A stretch of 64,000 bases of DNA from Sanderia malayensis (taxonomy: Eukaryota > Cnidaria > Scyphozoa > Semaeostomeae > Pelagiidae). The DNA lies in contig RQOL01000658.1 of assembly GCA_013076295.1 (NCBI GenBank), positions 3,794,353-3,858,352 of the forward strand, in the 5' to 3' direction. This document shows positions 55,166 to 64,000 of this stretch, one piece after another (the first letter of the stretch is position 1; each line of letters starts with the position of its first letter). The notes beneath the pieces were generated by a model, which saw only the letters and a program-made list of their open reading frames with translations, ran no database searches and had not been told where the DNA came from. Position numbers and translations under genes: made by a program.

Positions 55166-56790
55166 CCAAATTTGATTTTTCTAACCCTAGCCTAATGTAT
55201 GATAGGTAGCTAATGTATTTCAGTTGGGGCAAGAGCTCGCCAGGTGTCAACTTTTGAAATACTTATGCTAGAAGGCTGGGAATGGTCTCAAACTGATCGG
55301 AAGGTGCTAATTAGTAGGGTTCGACCCATTGTGAGTGACTGACATTTCGATCTATTTCCAAATTTGATTTTTCTAACCCTAGCCTAATGTATGATAGGTA
55401 ATGTATTTCAGTTGGGGCAAGAGCTCGCCAGGTGTCAACTTTTGAAATAATTATGCTAGAAGGCTGGGAAAGGTCTCTAACTGATCAGAAGGTGCTATTT
55501 AGTAAGATTCGACCCATTGTGAGTGACATTTCGATCTATTTCCAAATTTGATTTATCTAACCCTAGTTTAACGTATGATAGGTAATGTAATTTACTTGGG
55601 GCAAGAGCTCGCCATTGGTCAACTTTTGAAATATTTATGGTAGATGGCTGGGAAAGGTCTCAAACTGATCAGAAGGTCCTAATTAATAGGATTTGACCCT
55701 TTGTGATTGACATTTCCATCTATTTCGAAACTTGATTTTTCTAATCCTAGCTTAAGGCCTTCTAGTCATTTTGAGACAATTTTGACCTCTTTAGGACAAT
55801 TGGTTCAAAAGTTGGTCCTGAGGGCTAGCTGCAAAAAGTGAATTACTTTATGTATACTCCATGGACGTTCAAGCTCCCAAAATGACATTTTGAAATAGAC
55901 CGAAATTTAGCGAACAAATAATCGATACCTACTAATTAGGGCCTTCCGATCACTTTGAGACAAGTTTCAGCTCTTTAGGACAATTGGTTCAAAAGTTGGT
56001 CCCGAGGGCTAGCTGCAAAAAGTGAATTACTTTATGTATACTCCATGGACGTTCAAGCTCCCAAAATGACATTTTGAAATAGACCGAAATTTAGCGAACA
56101 AATAATCGATACCTACTAATTAGGGCCTTCCGATCATTTTGAGACAAGTCTCAGCTCTTTAGGACAATTGGTTCAAAAGTTGGTCCTGAGGGCTAGCTGC
56201 AAAAAGTGAATTACTTTATGTATACTCCATGAACGTTCAAATTCCCAAAATGACATTTTGAAACAGAGCGAAATTTGCAAACAAATAGTCAAAATCTACT
56301 AATTACGGCCTGCTGATCATTTTGAGACAATTTTGACCTCTCTAGGACAATTGGTTCAAAAGTTAGTCCCCAGGGCAGACTGCAAGAAGTGAATTACTTT
56401 ATGTAGCTATACTCCATGAGCGTTCAAGCTCCCAAAATGACATTTTGAAATTGACCGAAATTTAGCGAACAAATAATCGATACCTACTAATTAGGGCCCT
56501 CCGATCATTTTGAGACAAGTTTCAGTTCTCTAGGACAATTGGTTCAAAAGTTGGTCCCGAGGGCTAGCTGCAAAACGTGAATTACTTTAGCTACGTAGCT
56601 ATACTCCATGAAAGTTCAAATTCCCAAAATGACATTTTGAAATAGACCAAAATTTGCCAAACAAACAGTCGAAGCTTACTAATTAGGGCCTTCTGATCAT
56701 TTTGAGACAAGTTTCGGCTCTCTAGGACAGCTGATTCAAAGGTTTTAGTGTCTGGGACTGGTCGCGACAAGTGAATTAGTTTATATCACA
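55165..56790. repeat. ~180-bp satellite, right block, with an orientation switch
   Basis: About three copies in the orientation seen at 49690 (GCAAGAGCTCGCCAGGTG) are followed, from about 55750, by five or six copies of the opposite orientation (GGCCTTCCGATCATTTTGAG, AAGTTGGTCCCGAGGGCTAG). This mirrors the order in the left block. Confidence 0.85.
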
Positions 56791-57590
56791 TATAATCGAC
56801 ATGAAAAGCCTTGTAGATATTGGGTACATCATGATATCTATCATGAATAGGCTGCAGCGAAATTCCAAAATTGAAACTTTGCATTGTTTCATTAAGTTCG
56901 CTTCTAAAATAAACACTGATGAGAAACTGGAAAGAGAGAGGAAAAGAAGAGAGTATATTTCACCTGCTGTTTTGAAGAAAAGTTCGCAAAGAGTATTTTC
57001 TTTGTTGATTTTACACATACCTTTATTCTCCACGAATATCAAATTCAGAGCTCTTTTGTTTGAGTTTGTAGCATATATGTCTTCACAATGTAAAATAACA
57101 AGTTAATAAATAAGTAACTTTAGGACGCTCAAACTGTTACTCTCTGTTTACTGTCTGAATGAATGAATGCAGTGCAGGTAAATAAATTTTTATCAAGTAA
57201 AGCTTTTGATGATTTGTTTTGGAGAAGTCCACTTACTTACTTTATATCACACTATGTCGTTTACAAATATCAGTCGATATTTATTTCAGTACGAAGCAAA
57301 GCAATGCAAGCTACAATTCTATCATCAGTATTCAAATATTATGTAGCATTAAACGAGCAAGATAAAAGTTGGTCATTTCAGACAAGCCTAAATTAATTGG
57401 GGTTGGGCTATGATGGCACAGAAACTTTAATTTGCAAAGTTATCACGCACGAGATCTTTTACTTTTCTACAAAAGTCGTCCTTTTCAGCCAATCAGATTA
57501 AGGTAAATTGTAAATTTTATATTCCGCTGAACAATTGATACCCGCCGGGCCATCCGATGCTCTCGAGAGACGCTTTTAAAAATACGGTTA
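56791..57590. other. Non-coding stretch
   Basis: Contains an unsupported 101-codon frame (56801-57106) overlapping an 88-codon frame on the other strand. Neither resembles a known protein. Confidence 0.35.
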
Positions 57591-57770
57591 TTTATACAAT
57601 ATACTTACAATAATAATAATAATTTTGGTAAACACCGTTCAATAGTGCTCAATACACATATGTGTAGAGCGGTATATAAAATAATATTCAGTAAAAAGAT
57701 GCATGATTCGCTGCAACTCTGAGTTTCGTGTTTACACACTCATCAGGCAGATATTCTAAAATATAATTAA
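57590..57770 (-). mobile_element. Short retroelement remnant with a hammerhead ribozyme and (TTA)n tail
   Basis: On the minus strand: the ribozyme (57705-57756), then ATATACCGCTCTACACATAT, GAGCACTATTGAACGGTG, and a (TTA)n tail at 57608-57622. This order is typical of non-autonomous hammerhead-bearing retroelements related to Penelope-like elements or retrozymes. Confidence 0.6.
57705..57756 (-). ncRNA. Type I hammerhead ribozyme
   Basis: On the minus strand the core CTGATGA (57746-57740) is followed by stem II GTGTGTAAACAC (57739-57728), then GAAA and a very short stem III (ACTCAGAGT), then U before the predicted cut (about 57715/57714) and GCAG. GCAG pairs with the CTGC immediately 5' of the core to start stem I. 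All conserved core bases are present. Minimal stem III is characteristic of Penelope-associated hammerheads. Found by pattern, not by a covariance model. Confidence 0.75.
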
Positions 57771-58067
57771 ATATAATTAAAGAATCCATGTCCGTCAGCT
57801 ATCTTCAATTGATGATGTATTATGCAAAACTGTGAATAAACTTCTAACTTAGTATCTTAATTTAGCACCTTTGTATTCACAAGGTGTCATTGTAAGCCAC
57901 ACAGACTTTCTTCAAGTCAGTTTTCTCGTCATTAGTAGGTTCTGGTTCTGGTGCATACTGTATAACCCAAACTCATCGTGCGTGGTGGCCTATTCTATTC
58001 TCTTTCACTGTTTTCGATATCTTCAATATTTTGATTTCTGTCCCTGCCTATTAACATCGCGGGCAAA

Positions 58068-60143
58068 ATGCCAAGAGGTAAGAATCAGCATGATTTTATG
58101 ACACATTTAGTAGATATACTGGGTCGCACTTTAATTTAGGCATTTATAAATTATTTTTGAAGCAATATATCGCGATGTCATTTGTTCCCTATTTGCCAGC
58201 TATGATATATTGTATTTTGTATGTAGTTGGAGTTTTTAAAATGAAATGAAACTTAAAAAAAAAAAAATTTCCAGCTATGATGATGGCTGTGTCTAAATTT
58301 TATTCAATTTTATCAGGACGAGCAAAGTCACATAAAGGAAAAACCAGGCATTTTACGTCAGCTGATGAGTTGGAAAGACAGGCCAAGGAAGTGAAAAACT
58401 GGAGGGTTAGTGCTCTTGTTAATTTATTATGTTACTATTATGTTCACTAACTGACATGACAGAACAGTTAATCACGAAACCACTGGTTGATGAAGTGATT
58501 GCTTGATGCCGTACATTGTGATTGTTTTGTTCTATTGTTTACAAATCATATTTGTTTGTGACCATGATCCGGTATGGAAAGTATGGCAGTTTTCGCCGAG
58601 ATCTCGGGTGTGCAGCCTAAAATCCCAAGTGTGCAAGTGTGCAATACAACAAATATGTACTTCAAGTGTGCAATATGAACTTTATATACTCATATTCTAG
58701 GTTGCCAAGTTTGTATTTGTTCGCAGTAACTCGCAAATTTAGGATGGAAACTTGCACTTGAAAGTAGGCCCACTCCACTCGCAGGTGTAAAAAATTTTTC
58801 GCGCTTCGCGCGATAGTGCAGATTTCCCTTCCCCTCATGGCAAATTACTGAAACGCTGGCCTCAGGAGGTGTTAAGTTACCAAGACCACGCCCTTATGTT
58901 TCGGACACACCCAATTTATCAAGTGTGCAATGACAATTTACAGAAAAAATCTCGAGTGTGAATCTGCCATACTTTCCATACTGGACCATGATTATGTTAT
59001 TTACTTTAACAGAGAAAAACTGATGACGATGATGATGATGATGATGAAAGGAAGGCAGGGGAAAATGAAGATGATGATGATGATGATGAAGTAACAGCCC
59101 TTCTTCTATTTGATATCTCAAAGTGTTTCATATAAAAATTGGCCTGCCTCAATGTGAAATTATTTTTCATAATGAATTATTAATTTGATGAAAAACAAAC
59201 CTTGTTTTAATTTTCAAGGAAGAAGGTAAATCCGGCGCAGTTTCAGGATTGATCGATATTGAAAATCCAAATCGTGTTGTTCAGAAATCTCACAAAGTTG
59301 ATGCACTTGATATTGATACCCCAAAACCAGAATTGACGAGGAGGGAAAGGTATTTACTTTTTCTTTGATGCATTCTTTCTTTGACTCTATTCTAATCTGT
59401 GTGCTTTTACTAAATGCAGAGCTGCTTTAGTTTTCTTTGAAGCCCAAAGCAGCTCTGCGTCAAATCAGCTCAGTGTTAAATGTTCAATTGAGATTTCGAT
59501 CTCTAACAAGACTAAACTTTTGAACTCTCTATTTTGCAGAGAAGCTATAGAAAAAGAACAGGCTCGGTTAAGATATCAAAAACTGCAGGCCGAAGGAAAA
59601 ACAGATGAAGCAAGAGCAGATCTGGCAAGACTGGCCATAGTTAAAAAACAAAGGGAGGAAGCTGCCAAAAAGAAAGAGGAAGAAAAGAAAGGTTTGGACA
59701 ACTTTTAAAGATAAAAGTTTTGTTATTATATTTATTATGTTGGAGGGGGCGGGGTTGGTGTTTCACAACCAGCTTTACACTAAAAGTTTCTTGTTTTGAC
59801 CATTCTGTTTTCTGTCATTGTCTAAGTTTGAGAGTGATAAGTACTGTAGTTTTTTTACTTTTCCCTCATCCAAGAGGTCCATTTCATACAGACGGGTAAA
59901 GAGAACACATTGAATTCATTCTGTGAGTCTGTGACTCTGTTGAAGGTGTCTTTCTAAAGACATGCTGTTTTCTTAGAGTGCATTTACGAATAAAGTGTAT
60001 CACGATGAATAAATAAGTGACTAAGTCATTTTTTTCTAGCAAAGGAAAAAGAGCAAGCCGAAGCAGCACAGGCTGCCAGGACAGCACAGGAGTCACGTGC
60101 AGTTGCAGGAAGTCAAAAAGCTGCAAGGAAGAAAAGAAAGTAG
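58068..60143 (+). CDS. PDAP1: 28-kDa heat- and acid-stable phosphoprotein (PDGFA-associated protein 1)
   Basis: Six exons: 58068-58077, 58317-58405, 59013-59090, 59219-59349, 59540-59691 and 60040-60143. All phases match; 564 coding bases, 187 residues (the human protein has 181). It begins [20 protein letters not shown], has an acidic poly-Asp region encoded by exon 3, the conserved [16 protein letters not shown], then the most conserved block [20 protein letters not shown]...[20 protein letters not shown], and ends in a Lys/Arg/Ala-rich coiled tail (KKRK). Known as a cytosolic RNA-associated casein-kinase substrate in animals; its exact function is little known. Exon 1 codes only three codons and one base. 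Intron 2 carries a MITE. DCTN5 follows 381 bases downstream on the same strand. Confidence 0.93.
58569..58984. mobile_element. 416-bp MITE with an 8-bp target duplication in PDAP1 intron 2
   Basis: Ends CCGGTATGGAAAGTATGGCA and its complement, differing by one base, flanked by ACCATGAT (58561-58568 and 58985-58992). An 8-bp duplication fits hAT-type (or P-type) elements. It lies 28 bases from the next exon, just upstream of the branch and acceptor region. Confidence 0.8.
59025..59090 (+). repeat. GAT trinucleotide repeat within PDAP1 exon 3
   Basis: Two (GAT)n runs encode two poly-Asp stretches in the acidic region. Confidence 0.7.
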
Positions 60144-60523
60144 ACAGCCCGATAGTATTATTATATAATAGAAATTATCTGTCAAGTTATTTTTAACAAT
60201 TAAATGCTCCATGCTTAATTGTTGTGATCTATACTTTGTAAATTAATAGCTTTGGGTATTCAGTGGTATAAGATCTCTTGTCAAGGTAGATTTTTGTTGA
60301 CTTAAGGTTGTTGTTTTAAATTGAGGCTTGCTCCAACTGTTTATTAAGACAAGAATTTAAACAGATGGCAAATGAGCGAAAATGTTTTTATGTTTTTCGC
60401 CCTGTTTTGTGACGTTTCGAGATGCAATTGCACAGCACACACACTTGCACAATGTGAAATAAACCTGGATCATGTTACTTTACAACATCAGCGTTCCCAC
60501 GAAGCCAAGTTCACGTAAAAATT

Positions 60524-62293
60524 ATGGAGCTCTCAGACGTTAATTACCAAAAATCAGAGTTCATTGAAACGGTTAGACACATAAAAATGTTTTTGCCTGT
60601 CACTTTGTTGCAATGAATGCCTAGAATGATAATTGGAATCAGCCTCTTGCTTTAACAGTTTGCATGTACAACTAGTAGGCCCATTAGGCCACATTGTTTT
60701 TGGAGCAGAGGGAGACGCCCTTTCTACCCGTTGATTGTAATTTCAATTTTTTCAAGGCATCTGGAAACAAAGTAAGCCGGCAGTCCGTTTTATGTGGAAG
60801 TCAAAATATTGTCTTAAATGGAAAGGTAAAAATATTATGTATTAAATTTTTGTCTTTTCAAATCAAGCATTCATCATTCAATTGTTCCAGGATAACAATT
60901 CAACAATAGAAAAGAACAATTGAAATATGTTTTTACACAAGCGAGATTCCGATGAAGATTTCTATATTTGGACGATGCTTTGCATTTGTAATGCTAGCTT
61001 TGCAATATGTATCATTCCTTCAGAGTTTTAGACTTTTCTTATTGAAGTACACATTTTCAAACTTTTAGACCATTATCATGGCCGAATGTATAATCCGTGG
61101 TGATCTAGCAAATGTCCGAATTGGTAGAAATTGTGTTATCAGCAAAAGGAGTGTCATACGGCCACCATTTAAGAAATTCAGCAAAGGGTATTGATTTTAT
61201 TTCTCAACATATTTTATTTCTAATTTGTAACTGGTGTGATTTTCTTTACACTCTTTGGCGTTGTTGATTATGCCCACGACTTTACTCCTTTAAGAAGGCC
61301 AATTGCTATTCTTATTTTCAGAGTTGCCTTTTTTCCTCTTCACATTGGTGATCATGTGTTCATTGAAGAAGATTGTGTCATTAATGCAGCCCAAGTTGGA
61401 TCACATGTGTACATTGGAAAAAATTGTATAATTGTGAGAGTTTTATACTTCCTTCTAAATTTGCTGCCATCTCCCTTGAATTATTGCTAAATATCTAGCA
61501 CAAAAGTTACTTCATACAGTGCATCCTCGATTATCGGAACCTCGATTATCCGAATGCCAAAATGTTTTACTACATCAGTTTTTTACAAACCAATTTTCGA
61601 TTACCAGATAAAATATGTGTTGTCTTTTTAAAATTTCGCCCTTTATTAAAGTCAAATCCAATGAAAACATCAAATTAACACATTAGTTTTCATATTCATG
61701 TTTACAATTACCGAAACCGCTAAAAGGAAATCGAACAGGAATTTCAAAATCCACAAGTTTTGACTAATTGTGATCGTCCCATCTTCCGTTTGAGCACCCT
61801 GTTACTGTTCTGGGTGATAACAATAAACGTCATAGCAAGACTAGTAGGTAAAATTTTTGTCCTCGATTATCCGAATTTTTGGCGTATCCGAACTGCCAAG
61901 GAAAAAATTGAGTTCAACTTGTTCGGAGGATGTACTGTAATTTCATAATGATCTGGATTGTTTCAGGGTCGTCGTTCTGTTCTGAAAGATTGCTGTGTGA
62001 TAGCAGACAATACTGTTCTACCGCCAGAAACTGTTGTGCCACCCTTCACTGTAATGTCCGGCTCTCCAGGTAAGGTTTCTTAAAATATTTCAATACAAAC
62101 CAGAGCCTCCTTAGTAAAATTCTCTGAGATATCCATGCCTGATTCCCTTACAGCCAAAGCTGTGGCCGAGTTGCCAGAATGCACCCAGGAGAACATGGTT
62201 GATTTGACTCGAAGCTTTTACCAACATTTCATTCCAATAATTGATGACAAAAGTTCCAAACATGACACAACTAGGAAGTCCTCCATTCGATGA
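60524..62293 (+). CDS. DCTN5: Dynactin subunit 5 (p25)
   Basis: Six exons: 60524-60571, 60757-60825, 61069-61187, 61322-61433, 61967-62069 and 62154-62293. Phases agree throughout; 591 coding bases, 196 residues (human 182). It starts [16 protein letters not shown] and continues [75 protein letters not shown] and [17 protein letters not shown]. These hexapeptide repeats form the left-handed beta-helix of p25, which caps the pointed end of the dynactin filament and helps dynein-dynactin bind membrane cargo. The C-terminus (after [19 protein letters not shown]) is somewhat longer than in mammals. The polyadenylation signal AATAAA is at 62298-62303. A pogo-type MITE lies in intron 4. Confidence 0.96.
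61517..61937. mobile_element. 421-bp pogo/Tigger-type MITE in a DCTN5 intron
   Basis: Left end CAGTGCATCCTCGATTATCG; right end, read inward, CAGTACATCCTCCGAAC. Flanked by TA (61515-61516 and 61938-61939). Inside are several CCTCGATTATCCGAA words, typical of pogo/Tigger elements. It has no transposase. Confidence 0.85.
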
Positions 62294-62297
62294 GAAC

Positions 62298-62303
62298 AAT
62301 AAA
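62298..62303 (+). terminator. Polyadenylation signal of DCTN5
   Basis: AATAAA five bases after the stop codon. Confidence 0.7.
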
Positions 62304-63285
62304 ATCTGTATATAAATTATCTCTTTTATTATTTATTTATTTTTTGAGGTAAATTTGATTATTTTGAGAAATTTTAGAATGAGCTACATAGTGAGGACAA
62401 GCCCTAATTTCAAATATGTTTGTCTTGGCATGTTGTGGTAGTCCAAACTTATTTTGGAGAAATTTCTATCTTGAAAAAGTAGACTTGGGACTTGAGTGCA
62501 AGAGAATCAAGTGTATACGAGGCTTTTACAAATCCACATCAACATAAGAAATTTACAAAGTATTACTTGAGCATGATAATTAAATACTAAGCCTGTAAAT
62601 ATGAATAAAGAAAAGACAGTGACATAAATATATAGGAAAATGAAATATCAACATCTTGGTACTTATATTTATGTCTATACTACAATATTAACTTATGAAG
62701 AAAAATGTTCACAACACATGATCTACGTTTCAGTAAAAAGACTAAATGCTGTAAAAAATCATCAACGGATTACGCAGTCCATAATTTAAGCCCTGTATAT
62801 ATTCATTTTACGAAGTGTCTTAAAATCTGGATTATAAACATGTTTGAGTTTCCCTGGAGAACTATTTTCCAATCAATAGATGATAGCAAATAAAATCATT
62901 TTTAAAATTCATTGTTGTAAAGCCAATCTTCACCTGTGCCAGCATTAGATAAGCTCCTTTATTTCGCTCCATATTTTATGAAACACTGTGTTATAAGTAT
63001 GTTCTGTGACTGCATTTGATGACTACGCTCTATGACTAGCATCATTCTATTAGTAGTGTGTAATGTATTGTCTAATATGATCATCTCCTCAACATCCCAA
63101 GTCATGCGTCAATTTTTCAGCAGGGGATTTGGCTCTTAATCATTGAACGCTCTTTCTCCCAATGTAGATATTGAACTTTCTTGCTCTGTGTGCATATACA
63201 GAAAGTCTATTTTCTTGTACCGCTTTTATCAAGGTATGAGAATACGAGTTCTGTTAGCAAGTCTGTACATAATTGAGTCAATGCT
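62304..63285. other. Intergenic stretch between convergent genes
   Basis: It should hold the 3' ends of DCTN5 (plus) and of the minus-strand gene at 63286. No gene or repeat was identified here. Confidence 0.45.
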
Positions 63286-64000
63286 TCAAAACTGAAACAT
63301 GGTATGGTATTGGTTGTTATCCTCTTCGACCGTCTCCAGCAATGATGACGGAGGCAATGGCGGAAATGACATAGAACCAATCGACGACATGGAATCAGTT
63401 CTACTGCTTCTTACGATCACATCCTCGCCCGAAGAAGAATGCTGCGGAGACGACGACAACAAGGAGGAGCTTCGTTCTGGCGTATCGCGGGGGGAATGTT
63501 CACTAGCAGCTGCATTAACAGTGTCTTCATCTTCCCTGAATAACAATGGCGGAGTTTTTGGTAACACTTTTACCATGAACATTGATTTTGGTAAGGCGTC
63601 CGTTTTCCCACTTGCTTTCGTTGTTTCTTGATCTCCACTGGAACTAACATCATCTCCAAAATGCTGTGTTTTGGTAGGCGATGTCGACGGGGGAGGGGGG
63701 ACGATCGGGAGTTTGTCCAGGCAAATAGAAGGCACATATGGCGGGCTTTGCACCTCGCTTTGATCGGCTGTTGCGTTATTGTCTAAAGCATCGAATTCAG
63801 CATCTATCTCAATTGCCATTGGTGGTTGAGATCGAGGTTTGGGTGGAAGGCGAGGCTTTTCTTCGGCGTTCGCCCTGAAATCCTTACCAGCTGAAATCGT
63901 TTTACGAAGAAGTGACGCAGAAGATGGCGGAGACATGCTGGATTTGTTAACTGGCGGAGCCACGACGGGTTGCTCAAATGTCGCCGATTTGATTATCGAA
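63286..64000 (-). CDS. 3' part of a proline-rich protein gene, partial
   Basis: The frame is open to the window edge, 238 residues; the GTG at 63963 is not a start, since SIIKSATFEQPV precedes it in frame. The sequence is low-complexity and rich in Pro and Ser, with SH3-ligand-like stretches (EKPRLPPKPRSQPP; LPIVPPPPSTSP; SFPPLPPSSLLE) and acidic patches (IDAEFDALDNN, LLFREDEDT). It ends DNNQYHTMFQF. No folded domain is visible in this part. It may be the disordered tail of a signalling or cytoskeletal adaptor, but the family cannot be named. Base composition is GC-richer than the surroundings, as expected for coding DNA. Confidence 0.7.
   Translation of the reverse strand, partial: SIIKSATFEQPVVAPPVNKSSMSPPSSASLLRKTISAGKDFRANAEEKPRLPPKPRSQPPMAIEIDAEFDALDNNATADQSEVQSPPYVPSICLDKLPIVPPPPSTSPTKTQHFGDDVSSSGDQETTKASGKTDALPKSMFMVKVLPKTPPLLFREDEDTVNAAASEHSPRDTPERSSSLLSSSPQHSSSGEDVIVRSSRTDSMSSIGSMSFPPLPPSSLLETVEEDNNQYHTMFQF

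Noticed and set aside
56801..57106. 101-codon frame next to the satellite
   Set aside because: No similarity recognised, an overlapping frame on the other strand, and no splice or promoter context.
63963..63963. GTG as start of the proline-rich protein
   Set aside because: The frame is open upstream to the window edge and nuclear genes rarely start with GTG; the gene is simply cut by the window.
1..64000. tRNA and rRNA genes
   Set aside because: Visual search for B-box-like GGTTCGAnnCC gave only satellite or unrelated hits without a cloverleaf; no rRNA-like sequence was seen. A tRNAscan run would be decisive.

Overview
The window is eukaryotic. Genes are split by short GT-AG introns (about 90-620 bases), promoters carry TATA boxes, and most of the DNA is transposable elements. 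Two single-copy genes are recognisable by reconstructing exons: a PDAP1 orthologue (58068-60143) and the dynactin subunit DCTN5 (60524-62293). Their compact introns, the gene content and the mix of Ty3/gypsy, BEL/Pao, piggyBac, pogo, hAT, LINE and hammerhead-ribozyme elements point to an early-branching or other invertebrate animal (sponge or cnidarian would fit). The species cannot be named from the sequence alone.

Layout. 1-28.9 kb is a partly tandem array of a 2-5 kb unit carrying a small secreted-peptide gene on the minus strand. There are five copies. Each has a TATA box, a non-coding first exon, a 25-codon signal-peptide exon, and a last exon with an acidic propiece and a strongly divergent C-terminus. 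This architecture resembles antimicrobial or defence peptide precursors. Copy 5 looks intact, copy 2 has a new C-terminus, and copies 1, 3 and 4 are broken at the signal exon or at splice sites. The array is interrupted by a Ty3/gypsy element (5771-9870), an inverted-repeat element with a PIN/FEN1-like gene in both arms (15211-17433), a pogo-like element (17609-18510) and a BEL/Pao remnant (18611-20800). 28.9-36.3 kb holds a hAT transposase gene with one nonsense codon inside a tetranucleotide repeat, plus a quiet stretch with at most small spliced transcripts.

36.3-56.8 kb is the most unusual region. An unrecognised four-exon gene (52295-54695, 633 aa, acidic N-terminus, basic C-terminus) has two partial copies embedded in a ~180-bp satellite that switches orientation around them. 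One partial copy is interrupted inside its last exon by an 8,513-bp element (40655-49167). The uninterrupted paralogue acts as the empty site and shows a 6-bp target duplication, GAGGAT. The element is one giant inverted repeat: ~1.3-kb near-identical ends, each with a TATA box and an identical 166-aa zinc-finger-like gene, then arms made of a GAT repeat spaced 10-11 bp (about one helical turn), meeting at a 47-bp centre. The right arm is about 2 kb longer because blocks inside it have been amplified. A piggyBac-type element with ~400-bp ends (37446-39104) sits in the neighbouring satellite.

56.8-64 kb is gene-dense: a hammerhead-ribozyme retroelement remnant, PDAP1 (with an 8-bp-TSD MITE in intron 2), DCTN5 (with a pogo-type MITE in an intron) and the 3' part of an unidentified proline-rich gene leaving the window on the minus strand.
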